Shown here one piece after another: positions 24,529 through 35,200 of a stretch of 64,000 nt of DNA. The notes under the pieces are model-generated. The model was not told the DNA's origin. It saw only the letters and a list, made by a program, of their open reading frames with translations, and did not search any database. Made by a program: the position numbers and the translations under genes. The first letter of the stretch is position 1; the number at the start of each line of letters is the position of its first letter. Source of the stretch: Panax quinquefolius (taxonomy: Eukaryota > Streptophyta > Magnoliopsida > Apiales > Araliaceae); the NCBI GenBank assembly GCA_020205615.1, contig CM035170.1, forward strand, positions 114,304,253 through 114,368,252. Reading direction: 5' to 3'.

Positions 24529-25333
24529 CGAAATTAAGCTATTATCATTATTCTTCGTTAATTAACCTAATTTCTCCATATAAATACATACCAACTATTA
24601 TGCAACAACTCATGCTACGTACAAACAATTCTAAATACTTTTGAAATTGCAAATGACTTATATATCTGGATACCTTCAGATTATGGTGACAATGCATTCA
24701 ATGGGAGGGGCTATGACTTCATTTTGTGGACTATATCTCACGGTGTTTATATTTATGGTTTCTTCATCTATTGTATTTTATTATCTGGATTGTAGCTTTG
24801 CATGATTTGTTAAGTACTAGCATATGGTAAATCATTTTCATCATCATTAATAGTTTTTTTTGGCATTATGGTAATACTGTGACAATTACCAAAAATGGAT
24901 AAAAAACTAATTAGACAATGTATTCATTTTTAACTATAACATTGTGTTATGTATGACACAGTGTTATACTACTATGTTTTTGGACACGATGTTTGTTTAA
25001 CATGTAATTTTTCTTAAGATTTGAGGACTGAAACTGGAACATTCTTTATGTGTTTCTCATTTCATTTGGATGTTTGAATTTTGATGCAAGTAAGTGTATA
25101 TGAGACATGGACTCTTTAAAATGCATCAAGTACCTGAGCCAGATATGTGAGGCTTGGTGAGGTTTGTGTAATGTGTAACAGACTTCAAATATGTCACTAA
25201 CAATCGTATCAATATAACAACTTGATGACATTGTGCATTACACTTTCTAAATATTTATTAGTACTTTAGAATGCAAGAGGTACCCATTTTTAACTCTATT
25301 GGTTACATTATAAACATTTTTATCAAAAAAATA

Positions 25334-25340
<7 letters not shown>
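24529..25340. other. Intergenic, no gene recognised
   Basis: AT-rich sequence with scattered short ORFs on both strands and no recognisable protein similarity. It may belong to the body of the Helitron-like element ending at 25583, but no 5' terminus was found. Confidence 0.4.
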
Positions 25341-25341
<1 letters not shown>

Positions 25342-25370
<29 letters not shown>

Positions 25371-25371
25371 A
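25342..25371. repeat. (AC)n microsatellite
   Basis: About 15 uninterrupted CA/AC dinucleotides. Just after it, a segment reading TACCCAACTCTATACAACATA is repeated with small changes at about 25376 and 25434. Confidence 0.9.
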
Positions 25372-25555
25372 CTGTTACCCAACTCTATACAACATATGCT
25401 ATACTTGGATATGTATTTGCTCACAAAACTTTTACCCAACTCTATACAACATATACTACCAAAATTTGATCATCGCATAACAATCTATCATCTTCTTATT
25501 ATATTTTAATTTAGTAATTGCACGTATAAATTTATTATTAACAAAATGAATAATT

Positions 25556-25583
25556 CCGCTGCAACGCGCGGGTTTATATCTAG
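25556..25583 (+). mobile_element. Candidate Helitron 3' terminus
   Basis: A GC-rich hairpin (CCGC...GCGG, 25556-25571) is followed after a short AT stretch by CTAG at 25580-25583 and then T. This hairpin-plus-CTRR ending resembles plant Helitron 3' ends, and the GCGCGGGTTTATATCTAG wording is typical. No 5' TC terminus, Rep or helicase coding is visible, so it would be a non-autonomous copy of unknown length. Confidence 0.5.
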
Positions 25584-26022
25584 TATATGACTATTACTGA
25601 CTTTTAAAAGTCAGTTTGTGATATTTTCAAATGTCTTATTTTTCAAATTATAGGATTATAAGATTATTATTAACTTTTAAAAGTCAATTTAAGATAATTT
25701 TAAATACAAAATTAACATGTTTTATGAATAATTACGAAACAATTAATCTTATAATTTGTAGTATTTTTTATAATATTCACAATTTTATTATTTAAATTTT
25801 AAAATTAATTTTTAAAAATCAATAATTATTGTATTTTGATGTGGGGGTATAGATTGAACATGAGTGGGGGAAATGGTGTAACGGTGTTTGTCCCAGCTAG
25901 GCGACTCTGGTGTATAGATTGTCGAGATGATTTTAATTTGATATATGTCCACTTGTCATGTTTTTTAACAATAAGTCTTGGTAGACCGAATAATTGTACA
26001 GGAAAATGTGATATTTTCAAAA
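25584..26022. other. Intergenic, no gene recognised
   Basis: AT-rich. Two overlapping short ORFs on opposite strands (about 25826-26033) have no recognisable similarity. TTTTAAAAGTCA occurs twice near 25603 and 25675. Confidence 0.4.
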
Positions 26023-26252
26023 AAAAAAATTGATTGTGATTCTTAAAAAATATATAATATTTATTCTAACATAAATTTTTATAAAATATAATGTTTTAGG
26101 TGTAATTTAGATACATATACAAAAACAGAGTTATACAGATACATAACTCTATTTTTGTATATGTATCCAAATTACACCTAACATATTATATTTTATAAAA
26201 ATTTCTATTGAAATTAATACTATATATTTTTTCAGAGTCACAATCAAAAAAA
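26023..26252. mobile_element. Foldback MITE-like element
   Basis: A palindrome of about 230 bp with arms of about 105 bp. The left arm runs from TTGATTGTGAT through TAGGTGTAATTTAGATACATATACAAAAA, and the right arm is its inverse ending ...GTCACAATCAA. The centre is near 26135-26142. No ORF. Likely a small non-autonomous DNA transposon or long hairpin. Confidence 0.65.
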
Positions 26253-27142
26253 ATAAAAATAAATTAAACATGTCCCATTTTTCTGTCAAATTCACTGATC
26301 TGTGTAGAAGGACTCGTTTTTTAATACCACTAAATTTTTTTTTTACATAGAATCACGTTTTATATCCAACTATACGCTGATTAATTGATTCGGCCTCGTT
26401 TGATCTAACCACAATTTTAACTACACAAACAAAATTGTTTGGGTTTGATTAAAAAAATACGAGTGACTTTGATTCGTTAATAATATAATTTAAATATGAA
26501 TTAAAAAAGAGTTAAAATAAAAATACTTATAAAATCTAAACAAAATTATATTTGACTCGTTTAAGATTCAAACTATCCGAATTCTTAATTATGACTCGAT
26601 ACATATTTTAGTATATATTGGATACATTCTCTTATAATATGTACAAAGTTTAATGAAATTAGGATAACTAGGTATTATTAATTTTATTTTATTTTTAGTT
26701 TTATTGCAATTTTATATTTGTAAAATATAATTATAAAATCATTTTCTCATTTCCAAGTAAACTAATAAATTTAATCTATAATTATATGTATTATAAAGTT
26801 AGTCATTATGTGGAGACTGGAATTTAAATTTAAATTTGAAGCTCGCGAGCAATTTAAATATAATTTGATATGAATCAGATCGAATTCAAATAATGAATAT
26901 TTAAGTCGAGTTGAATCTTATTATAATTTTTTTAAATGTAATTCAAATTCGAGTATGAATTTAATTTTTCGAATCGAATTCAATTCAATTTAATTCATTT
27001 ACACCCTTAATTTTAACCAACTTAATAATTAAGTAGCTAGTGGCTGCTAAATCCAATTTGACCAATGTCACATGTGATGGTATAAAATGACTATTTGTAT
27101 TTTAATTAAACTATTAGTAAGTGCATACATATTCAGCGTAGT

Positions 27143-27146
<4 letters not shown>
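26253..27146. other. AT-rich intergenic DNA
   Basis: No gene seen. The 26800-27000 stretch has repeated TCGAATTCAA-type motifs common in plant intergenic repeats. Confidence 0.4.

Positions 27147-27190
<44 letters not shown>
27147..27190. repeat. (TA)n microsatellite
   Basis: About 22 TA dinucleotides directly abutting the outer end of the left inverted arm. A matching (TA)n at 31255-31288 abuts the right arm. Confidence 0.95.
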
Positions 27191-27192
<2 letters not shown>

Positions 27193-28064
27193 AAGCCGTT
27201 CAGAAACGGTCCTGCTTAACGAACCAAGGGACGGACCAACCGAAAAAAGAAGGAAAAAACGTGCGGATCATAAACAAATTAAGGGTGCCGGGTAAAAAAT
27301 CGAATTTCTTCCCATCCGTTTCCTCGATTCTTTCTCCATCTTTCATCTTCCATCTTCCATCTTCCATCTTCTTCCCTCCCTTTCTCATACTTCCAAGGAG
27401 CAGACAGAAGAGCTCGTCGGAAGAGGCAAACAAACGCAAGTAGGCTTTCGGCCCCTTCTCCATCTCTCGTCGCGACGAATCTCTGCCTTCTCTCTCCTCC
27501 TACTCACCTTGCAACCATTTCGCGAGACAAACCAACCCGAAGAGATGTGAGCCCTTCTCGTCGATTCGTCAATTTTAGACCAAGGTAACAAAATTAGAAC
27601 TTTGTATATGGATTTTCTTGTTGTATGGGTTGAAATCAGGCTTAGATTTGTTCTAATTTGTGTTTTGGTGTTCAATAATAGCTTTTTTAGGGCTTAAAAT
27701 TTATGAGGGCCAAACCCTATAATCTGCAAATTCACATCATTTTCGTGGGATGGAGTTGGTGTTTTTGTATTTTTATTCTATATTGTGTTTTATTCTGTAT
27801 TATGGAGTTGGGTTCTAAAAGATTATATGGTGTTATTTATTTATTTATTTTTGTAGATTATATGGTGTTTTTTTGTATGTATTGTGTTTTAGTTTTTTAT
27901 TTTTTGTTTTTTGTTTTTTGAAAGATTATATTATGTTGTAGGTTTTGAAAGATTATATGGTGTTCTGTATTATGAAGGTTTTTTAGGACTTAAAGACTTA
28001 ATAATTCCAACTTTTTCAACTATTTAATATATTTTAGACATGAATGATGAATCAAAAGATTTGG
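27191..28064 (+). repeat. Left inverted arm with leader-like sequence
   Basis: Matches 30370-31254 in reverse complement. It contains ATCTTCC repeats near 27345-27372, a likely splice donor (ACCAAG|GTAACA, near 27583) and acceptor (ATTTTAG near 28036), then ATGAATGATGAATC at about 28040. The short reading frame after this ATG diverges from the other arm after about eight codons. The predicted 118-aa ORF at 27087-27443 reads through the (TA)n and is not a gene. Confidence 0.7.
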
Positions 28065-28853
28065 AGTTGAGAGATATTCTACATACTACAGGAGGTTATT
28101 ACTACATACCTGCTTGGAGAGTGACAATCCAATATTGAAGATTGGTTACTAGTGCATGATGTAACTTGCCTCGCTCTGAGAATGAAGAGAACATCCATCT
28201 AATCTCTCACTAAATCTTTTGCCACAGGAACATATTGTTTTTGAGAAATAGCAGAAGTTTAAACAAAACAAAGATGCTCTAATCTTTAAGGGAAAATAAT
28301 AAATTATGTAGGTATACTAACCTGGTTTTTATGCATTTTATTGTTTTGCTCCATCATAACATAAGCTTAAATCATTATGACAATTTTTTGATGATTTTCC
28401 ATTATAACTTGAGCTTAAATCCATATGACAATTTTAATTTTCTTTTTCCCTTTCCAACAGTTTTAATTGAAACATTTTGTGTTCTTGTACACATGATATT
28501 ATCTCTGTTGATGTTTATAGTCTAAACCATTACATTTTGTGTTCTTGTACATTGTAGACTTGGTTTTGCTTTAATTTGCATTAGTGTTCTTTATCATACA
28601 ACTATCTTCATACTTTTGTAAATTTCTTTTCGTTTCTTATTCCTTGAAATAGAATCTATGGGCTCTAAAATGCTTTCTTTTTACACTTTGGTATGAAGTA
28701 ATCCACGCTTTATATTAGAACCTTAGTTAGAACATGAGTTTCTCTACCACATGCTTTATTTCTAACACTGCCTCTGGTATGTATGTGATTTCTAAACATT
28801 GTGTTTCGGCTTAATAAGGCTTACTTGAATATGTTTAGTATTTTCAGCCATGA

Positions 28854-29215
28854 ATGCATTATGTGATTGTGAATAGGTCAGTTCAACTTAAAACATCATG
28901 GACTGGTACTAACGCGGGAAGAAGGTTTTTATCATGTCCGAATTATAGAAAAGTAAGTGTGTTAGTGTTCCATTTTTGTCTATTATCTCTTTCATTCTAT
29001 TTTCTTGCACATAAAATTGAATTTTTTTTTGTTTACAAAGGAATGCTTGTCAGTTTTTTGGTTGGTACGATCCTCCAATGTGTGACAGATCAAGGCAAAT
29101 AATACCTGGATTACTTCAAAAGATTAATGGAATGGAGAAAGAGATGGAGAACATGCGTGCAATAGGCAACAAAGGAAGAACAAAATTAATTATTGCACTT
29201 GTTCTTGGTTATTGA
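28854..29215 (+). pseudogene. GRF-type zinc-finger protein, frame-disrupted
   Basis: The exon ending at 28952 encodes SVQLKTSWTGTNAGRRFLSC followed by PNYRK and a GTAAGT donor. After an 88-bp intron with an ACAAAG acceptor (29040), the next exon encodes CQFFGWYDPPMCDR and then IPGLLQKINGMEKEMENMR, ending in a hydrophobic tail (LIIALVLGY) and a stop at 29213. KTSWT..N.GRRF.C and C.FF.W.D are signatures of plant GRF zinc fingers. Typical members have a coiled coil and membrane tail at the C-terminus. The first Cys pair (CDC at 28862-28870) is in another frame, and the two exons do not join in frame as spliced. It is therefore a relic, or it contains sequence errors. No function is claimed beyond possible zinc-dependent nucleic-acid binding. 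Confidence 0.7.
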
Positions 29216-30369
29216 TTTTAATCATGTTATTGTAGATGGAGTAAATATTGTCATTTGGGTTTATTAAACTTCGGTGTTAGTTTATTGTAACATTGTCCAA
29301 GAAGGACATGTAATCATGGTATGCTTTATGACATTTGAAAAACGGATTGATGTCTCTATTGATGGTATGTTCTTTGTGCTCTTGTATCTTTTATGATGTC
29401 TTGTACTGCTGTCAACCCCCCACCTTGCCATTCCATCCCTGTCCTTTTTTTACACCAAACGCAACAATAGATATCAATACATACCATAAAAGGTTTTGAT
29501 AGTCACAAAAGTTCATAAACAACAGCAAATTAAATGCAACTAATGTACACACGTAAACATAATAGAAACACAAATCCTCAATGTTATATAATAAAATGTC
29601 ATGTCTGAAAATCTCTTCTCATGAGCTAATTATCATTAAGCGAGGCAAACCATTCATCACACACAAAGATTAATTTATTCGTAATCAGAAGCAGTCACTT
29701 AACAAAAATTTACTAATAAGAGCTACATCCAACAAAAGATAGTAATAAAAGTTTGTTATTCAATTAAAGAGTTCCAACTGGCAAAGAGTACTTCAAAAAA
29801 GTATGAAACTAGTCTAACTAGTCATTTTAACAACCATCTATAAGAAAGCAACCACGCCCCAAGGCCCGGATGAAGTGAAGACCGGACCAAATTACGGTGT
29901 AACCAAATTCACGAGGCGGAGTTCATATAGTCTACATTCATGCAATCACTTTGGAAACAAAGTGAACCACTACAATCAATCTGCGTCCCAATCTTTGTCA
30001 TACACCTGCAAATCAAATGACAAACCCCAATTAACAATACAGTGTAGAAAAGAAAAAAATAATGAGTATGTTACGGATGCAATAATCATCCAGAATACAT
30101 ACTATGCATCTTAGTAAAATAACTCTACAACTGTGAAACATTTAGACCGCACTTAAAAAAAAGAACTTCCAGCTCAAATGTCATAACTTAGATTATGTTA
30201 GTTATTTTAAGTATCATAAAGGAAAAATATAATGAAACACATAGAATTGACAAGCTCTAAATAAGATCCAGTATTCTAAGAAATAGTACATTAATGCATC
30301 CGTATTTATCCATATGGCAGCCATAACTGCTTAAACAAGCAAGAAGAACACCTTCATTATTGAAAACAG
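29216..30369 (-). other. Core of the inverted-repeat element, no clear gene
   Basis: On the minus strand a TTTGCAG acceptor at about 30006-30012 precedes a short reading frame ending YDKDWDAD and a stop. This could be the last exon of a small gene started from the right arm (MNDESKDLAVFNNEG near 30396). I recognise no domain. The + strand ORF 29875-30114 is probably antisense noise. Confidence 0.3.
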
Positions 30370-31250
30370 CCAAATCTTTAGATTCATCATTCATGTCTAA
30401 AATATATTAAATAGTTAAAAAGGTTGGAATTATTAAGTCTTTAAGCCCTAAAAAACGTTCATAATACAGAACACCATATAATCTTTCAAAACCTACAACA
30501 TAATATAATCTTTCAAAAATAAATAACAAAAAAACAAAAACAAAAAACACAATACATTCAAAAAAAACACCATATAATCTACAAAAAAATAAAAAATAAC
30601 ACCATATAATCTTTTGAACCCAACTCCATCCCAACTCCATAATCTGTAATAAAAACACAATCTGAATAAAAATACAAAAACACCAACTCCATCCCACGAA
30701 AATGATGTGAATTTGCAGATTATAGGGTTTGGCCCTCATAAATTTTAAGCCCTAAAAAGCTATTATTGAACACCAAAAACACAATTGGAACAAATCTAAG
30801 CACGATTTCAACCCATACAACAAGAAAATCCATATACAAAGTTCTAATTTTGTTACCTTGGTCTAAAATCGATTGAATCGACGATAAGGGCTCACATCTC
30901 TTCGGGTTGGTTTGTCTCATGAAATGGGCTGCAAGGTGAGTGAGTAGGAGAGAGAAGGCGTAGAGATTCGTCATGACGAGATGGGGAGAAAGGGCAGAAA
31001 GCCTACTCGCGTCTGTTTGCCTCTTTCCGCGAAGCTCTTAGTTTGCTCCTTGGAAGTGTGAGAGAGGGAGGGAAGAAGATGGAAGATGGAAGATGGAAGA
31101 TGGAAGATGAAGAGAGAATCGGGGAAAAAGATGGGAAGAAATTCGATTTTTTACCCGGCTCCCCTAATTTGTTTATGACCCGAGCGTTTTTTCCTTCTTT
31201 TTTTTCATAGTCCGTCCTTGATACGTTAAGCGAGGTCGCTTTACGAAGCG

Positions 31251-31254
<4 letters not shown>
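30370..31254 (-). repeat. Right inverted arm with leader-like sequence
   Basis: Reverse-complement partner of 27191-28064. Shared sequence includes the CATCTTC-rich tract (about 31078-31110), the ACCAAG|GTAACA donor context (about 30855-30867) and the ATGAATGATGAATC start (about 30382-30396). Scattered substitutions and indels distinguish the arms. Any transcription from the two leaders would converge on the core. Confidence 0.7.

Positions 31255-31288
<34 letters not shown>
31255..31288. repeat. (TA)n microsatellite
   Basis: About 17 TA units abutting the outer end of the right inverted arm. Confidence 0.95.
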
Positions 31289-31292
<4 letters not shown>

Positions 31293-31320
31293 TCATATCT
31301 TAAATTTATTCCTTATCTGA

Positions 31321-31399
31321 CATATCTTGCATATTCTCCTTTAGTGACGAATTAAATCGTCGTCCGATCCGTCGCTAAAGGAGGTATACAAGGTATATT
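31321..31399. repeat. Short foldback with GTGACGA-type core
   Basis: Arms CTCCTTTAGTGACG (31336-31349) and CGTCGCTAAAGGAG (31370-31383), with similarity extending about 15 bp outward. It resembles subterminal motifs of the CACTA-like element at 48.3 kb, so it may be a tiny derivative. It lies about 0.9 kb upstream of the CTR1 start. Confidence 0.55.
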
Positions 31400-31424
31400 A
31401 AATAAAAACTAAACAATCCGGCCC

Positions 31425-31429
<5 letters not shown>

Positions 31430-31463
<34 letters not shown>
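31430..31463. repeat. (AT)n microsatellite
   Basis: About 17 AT units flanked by GTGTGT and ACGCGCGTGTGT, in the upstream region of CTR1. Confidence 0.9.
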
Positions 31464-31464
<1 letters not shown>

Positions 31465-32250
31465 GCGCGTGTGTAGATAGCTAGGCAGCCACATGGGATA
31501 AATATGGTCAATATTAGTCATTAAACACAGGCCACTCTATGAGCACATGAAATGTCAATGCATCGCAACTTTTTTCACTTATTTTCCTCCCCTCGGACTC
31601 ACTCCACTGTCGAAGCACAATCTAATATTTTTTTTTGAATTTTGAATTTTTATTTAAAAAAATAAAATTATCTTTGCCTTTTGCTAAAAAAAATAATTGT
31701 AATTTGTTGGATGACCATCTACACTAATCATAGTAATAACTAATAACTGAGGGTATATATATAAGTGGAGTAGTATAAAGAGATTAACAATAATTGTGAT
31801 TTTTGTAATTGCAGCGTAAATTTAATGCAAAAATACATAAAAACTTATATAAAATTAATAGATGAATGTGAGGTAAAATAGTCATTTTGCATCAATTAAT
31901 AAATGGAAAAGGGCGTGGATTTATTTAGTAGATTTATCTAATATACTATATAAAAAGTGTCTGAATTTAAAAAATTATTAATATAATTTTTTTTAATTTT
32001 AAAAAAAATCAGAATTTGGACTCTTTCCTACCTGTTCTGTTAATAGTAGGAGCAACTGTAGTAGTAAATCTAATAAAGTGAGGTGATAGGATATTATTAC
32101 CCTGAGTTAAATAAATTCCCTCTAATAACCGATGCTTCCCCCTTTCATCTGGACTAGTAGTCTAGTAGTACAAGAACAATCGAATTTTTAGTGAGAGAAA
32201 TTCTAGAGAGGAGAGAAAAACCAACTAACCTCACACCACCGACCTGACCT
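31464..32250 (+). promoter_or_regulatory. CTR1 upstream region and 5' leader
   Basis: No ORF of interest. The sequence from about 32150 is purine- and CT-rich and reads like a plant 5' leader. AT-rich DNA with TATATAA at about 31754 and TAAATAAATT near 32106 offers possible TATA elements, but the transcription start cannot be fixed from sequence. Confidence 0.35.
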
Positions 32251-32280
32251 ATGGCAATGGCGGTTCGTAGGGTTTTGTGA
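32251..32280 (+). CDS. uORF in the CTR1 leader (9 codons)
   Basis: ATG GCA ATG at 32251, then seven more codons and TGA at 32278-32280, predicting MAMAVRRVL. It ends 16 nt before the main ATG at 32297 and lies in a different frame. If included in the mRNA it would be the first start codons met by scanning ribosomes, and could lower CTR1 translation. Presence in the transcript is inferred. Confidence 0.5.
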   Translation: MAMAVRRVL

Positions 32281-32296
32281 TACTTGGAATTTGTCA

Positions 32297-35200
32297 ATGG
32301 AATTGATTGGTGGTAGGAGATCCAATTACACTCTGCTGAGTCAAATTCCCGACGACCATCACCAGCCTCCTCCGCCCAAGCTATCCGCTGGGGCCTCCTC
32401 CGACTCGGGCGAGAAGAACAAGGCCAAGAACGATGGGGTTTTTGATTGGGACTCGACCGATCATCGAATGATTCAGCAGCAACTTAATCGGATGGGGGCG
32501 ACGCCGTTTCCTACCTCGATCGGGTTGCAGAGGCAGTCCAGTGGGAGTAGTTTCGGCGAGAGTTCGCTCTCCGGCGATTATTATGTGCCGTCGCTTTCTG
32601 CCGCGGCTTGCGATCACGATGGATTGGGTTTGGGACCGTTTCATGACGGTGGAGAATTGAGGCCTAAGGCTGTGGAAGCTGCCGGCGGAGGGTCATTTTC
32701 GTCTTCTTCGAAGAGCTGGGCGCAGCAGACGGAGGAGAGTTACCAATTGCAGTTGTCCTTGGCGCTTCGTCTTTCTTCAGAAGCTACATGTGCCGATGAT
32801 CCCAATTTCTTGGATTCGGTGCCTGAAGAATTGGCTTTACGGTCGTCGGCAGCCTCCTCTGGTTCAGCTGAGGCTATGTCTCATCGGTTTTGGGTAGGTT
32901 TTTGTAATGCTACATCTTTCACTGCATAGAAACATTTTTCTGTAAGTTTTTTTTTTCCCTATAAAGTTTGAGTGCTATGCTAATTATCTATTAGCAAAAA
33001 AGGTTTTAATGCTTGAACCAGGGAATTGATGGTATTGAAATTTAGATGGATTTAGTTGATTAAAAAAAAGAGGAAATTAAGGTTAGAATAGAAGTATATA
33101 CAAAATTGTTTACAATAGCTAATGCATTAATGTGAGGTTATGCACTTGCTTGTAGTCTTGTAGATGGGTACGCGCAGTATGTTCTAAAATAGATTATCAT
33201 TATCAATATTTGACATGTTCTTGTATACTGAAACAGTACAAATAATCATTGTTATGATTATATACAAAATGTTTGTATAATTACAGTTTTGGGATCTTAT
33301 TACAATAATTAGACTTAGTATTGTGAGGAGAATAAATATGCTTTTCATGAGTCTTCTGCTTCATCAAGGTTTTTGAAAATATGTTTTAACTTGCGGCAGA
33401 CATAAACTAGAGCGGTATCCTTAGTTGAGCTTAGGATTCCATTTATCAGCTTAATATAACAAGGACAGAAATTAAGGTACTATCTACAAAACTGTAAACT
33501 ATTGAGTCATAAATTTTTCACGCTTATTCATTTTCCTAATGCTCTTTTTTGGCCACTAAAAGGATCTGTACAGATTGTGAATCAGAAATGTATATTCCAT
33601 GTGCATATAGGTTTTACAATATCCAGATTCTAGATTTACAAAATTTTATGTGCCTCAGGCAAAAGGGTGCTTATCATACTTTGACAAAGTTCCGGATGGG
33701 TTTTACTTAATCAATGGAATGGATCCATATGTGTGGACTGTATGCTCTGATTTGCAAGACAGTGGCCGCATACCATCAATTGAATCCTTGAAAGCCATAG
33801 ATCCTAGAACTGAATCTTCAGTTGAAGTTATTTTGATTGATCAACGAGGTGATGCCACTTTGAAGGAATTACAAAACTGGATTCACAGTGTTTCCTGTAA
33901 TTGTAACACCACAGAGGTTGTTGACCAGTTAGCAAAGCTCATCTGCAATCGTATGGGGTGAGTTTGCAGCACCTTTTATTATGAAAATACGAGATATATT
34001 TGTATATGTTGAATTCTTTTTGTAAGTAAGTTATTTTGCTTTCACAAGGGGTGCAGCTTTCTCTGGAGAAGATGACTTACTAGCTATCTGGAAAGAGTGC
34101 AGTGATGATCTAAAGGATTGTATTGGATCTGTTGTGCTTCCAATAGGCAGCCTCTCTATTGGTCTCTGCAGACACCGGGCAGTATTATTTAAAGTATGGT
34201 ATAGACACTGAAATGAAATCTTCACCTTTCTATACCATAAAATATGTATTACTCCAGTTAAAGGAATTTTTTTTATCTTCTTTATCACACGAAATTCTAT
34301 TTTTCATATGGTTTATGTAATTACTTATTTGTTCTCATGCTGGTTAAAGTTGCATAATACTTGTGAGACATTGAATAGTTTTCTCTTTATTTCTCTTGCT
34401 ACCTCCTTATTTTACTTATTTATAAAATATAATATAATTTTATTTGTATTCTTCAAGGATTCAGGGGATTAATATGCCAAAAAATATGACTTCTACAGGT
34501 GCTAGCCGACACAATTGACTTACCATGTCGTATTGCTAAGGGATGCAAATATTGTAAAAGAGATGACGCTTCCTCTTGTCTTGTTCGTTTTGGAATTGAC
34601 AGGTGATTCTTCTTAACTGCCATGACAGCTTATTTTCTTTTTGCCTTTGGTCAATGGTAAGAATTATAATCTAAATCCCCCATTTCATCTTGTACTTCGA
34701 ATGCCTTCCACAGAGCTAAAATGTTTATAAGGCATTGCGTGATTCGCCATTCTGAAGCACACTTCCTTTAGTTAAATATGGTTCACTAAAATACTTTGCT
34801 AAAACTTGCCATTTGTTAAAGGAACACACATACTTTAGTAAGTTCTCAGGGCTTTTCTAGCAGCTGGAGATAATCATAATTATAATGTGACAATCAATTA
34901 TTAAGGAATATCACTTCTGCTAATGAATTTACTTGATAGTATCCTCGAAAGTGCAGAAAATTCTTTAACTGAATGCACCTATCTGTAATATGATAATTAC
35001 CTTCTGAACAACTTGTGAATTGTGCCAATGTTGAACTATAATTTGATTATAGCCTTTCCGTTTTGAGCTACTAATCAGATTAGCTACAAGCTATAATCTG
35101 GTACAGATAAGCTGCTGCAAACATATATTCATCCACACTCTACTCCATTCATTGCGTCTCTTGTGCTATGCACATGACTTAACCTTGTGTTATTTCTCGT

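Larger units (their letters stand above)
27191..31254. mobile_element. Long inverted-repeat element enclosing a GRF zinc-finger gene
   Basis: Two arms of about 0.88 kb (27191-28064 and 30370-31254) are inverted copies. Both hold a GCTTAACG-containing outer end, a CATCTTC-rich tract, an apparent leader ending ACCAAG|GTAACA, an intron-like stretch, and TTTTAGACATGAATGATGAATC. The core 28065-30369 holds a broken GRF-type zinc-finger gene on the + strand. Outer ends meet (TA)n on both sides. This could be a long-terminal-inverted-repeat transposon (Mutator-like or foldback type) with a captured gene, or an inverted segmental duplication. No transposase is visible. Confidence 0.5.

Noticed and set aside
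25342..25371. (AC)n tract as a Z-DNA regulatory element
   Set aside because: An ordinary microsatellite far from any gene; nothing in the sequence supports a role.
27087..27443. 118-codon + strand ORF
   Set aside because: It opens inside AT-rich DNA and reads through the (TA)n as alternating Tyr-Ile, then through a leader-like, CT-rich region. It is a microsatellite artefact, as is the mirror ORF at 31003-31296.
32291..32296. CTR1 start at TTG 32291
   Set aside because: ATG at 32297 is two codons downstream, matches the N-terminus of the family, and non-ATG initiation is not needed.
32381..32644. 87-codon minus-strand ORF inside CTR1 exon 1
   Set aside because: It is a shadow of a highly conserved coding exon, with no similarity of its own.
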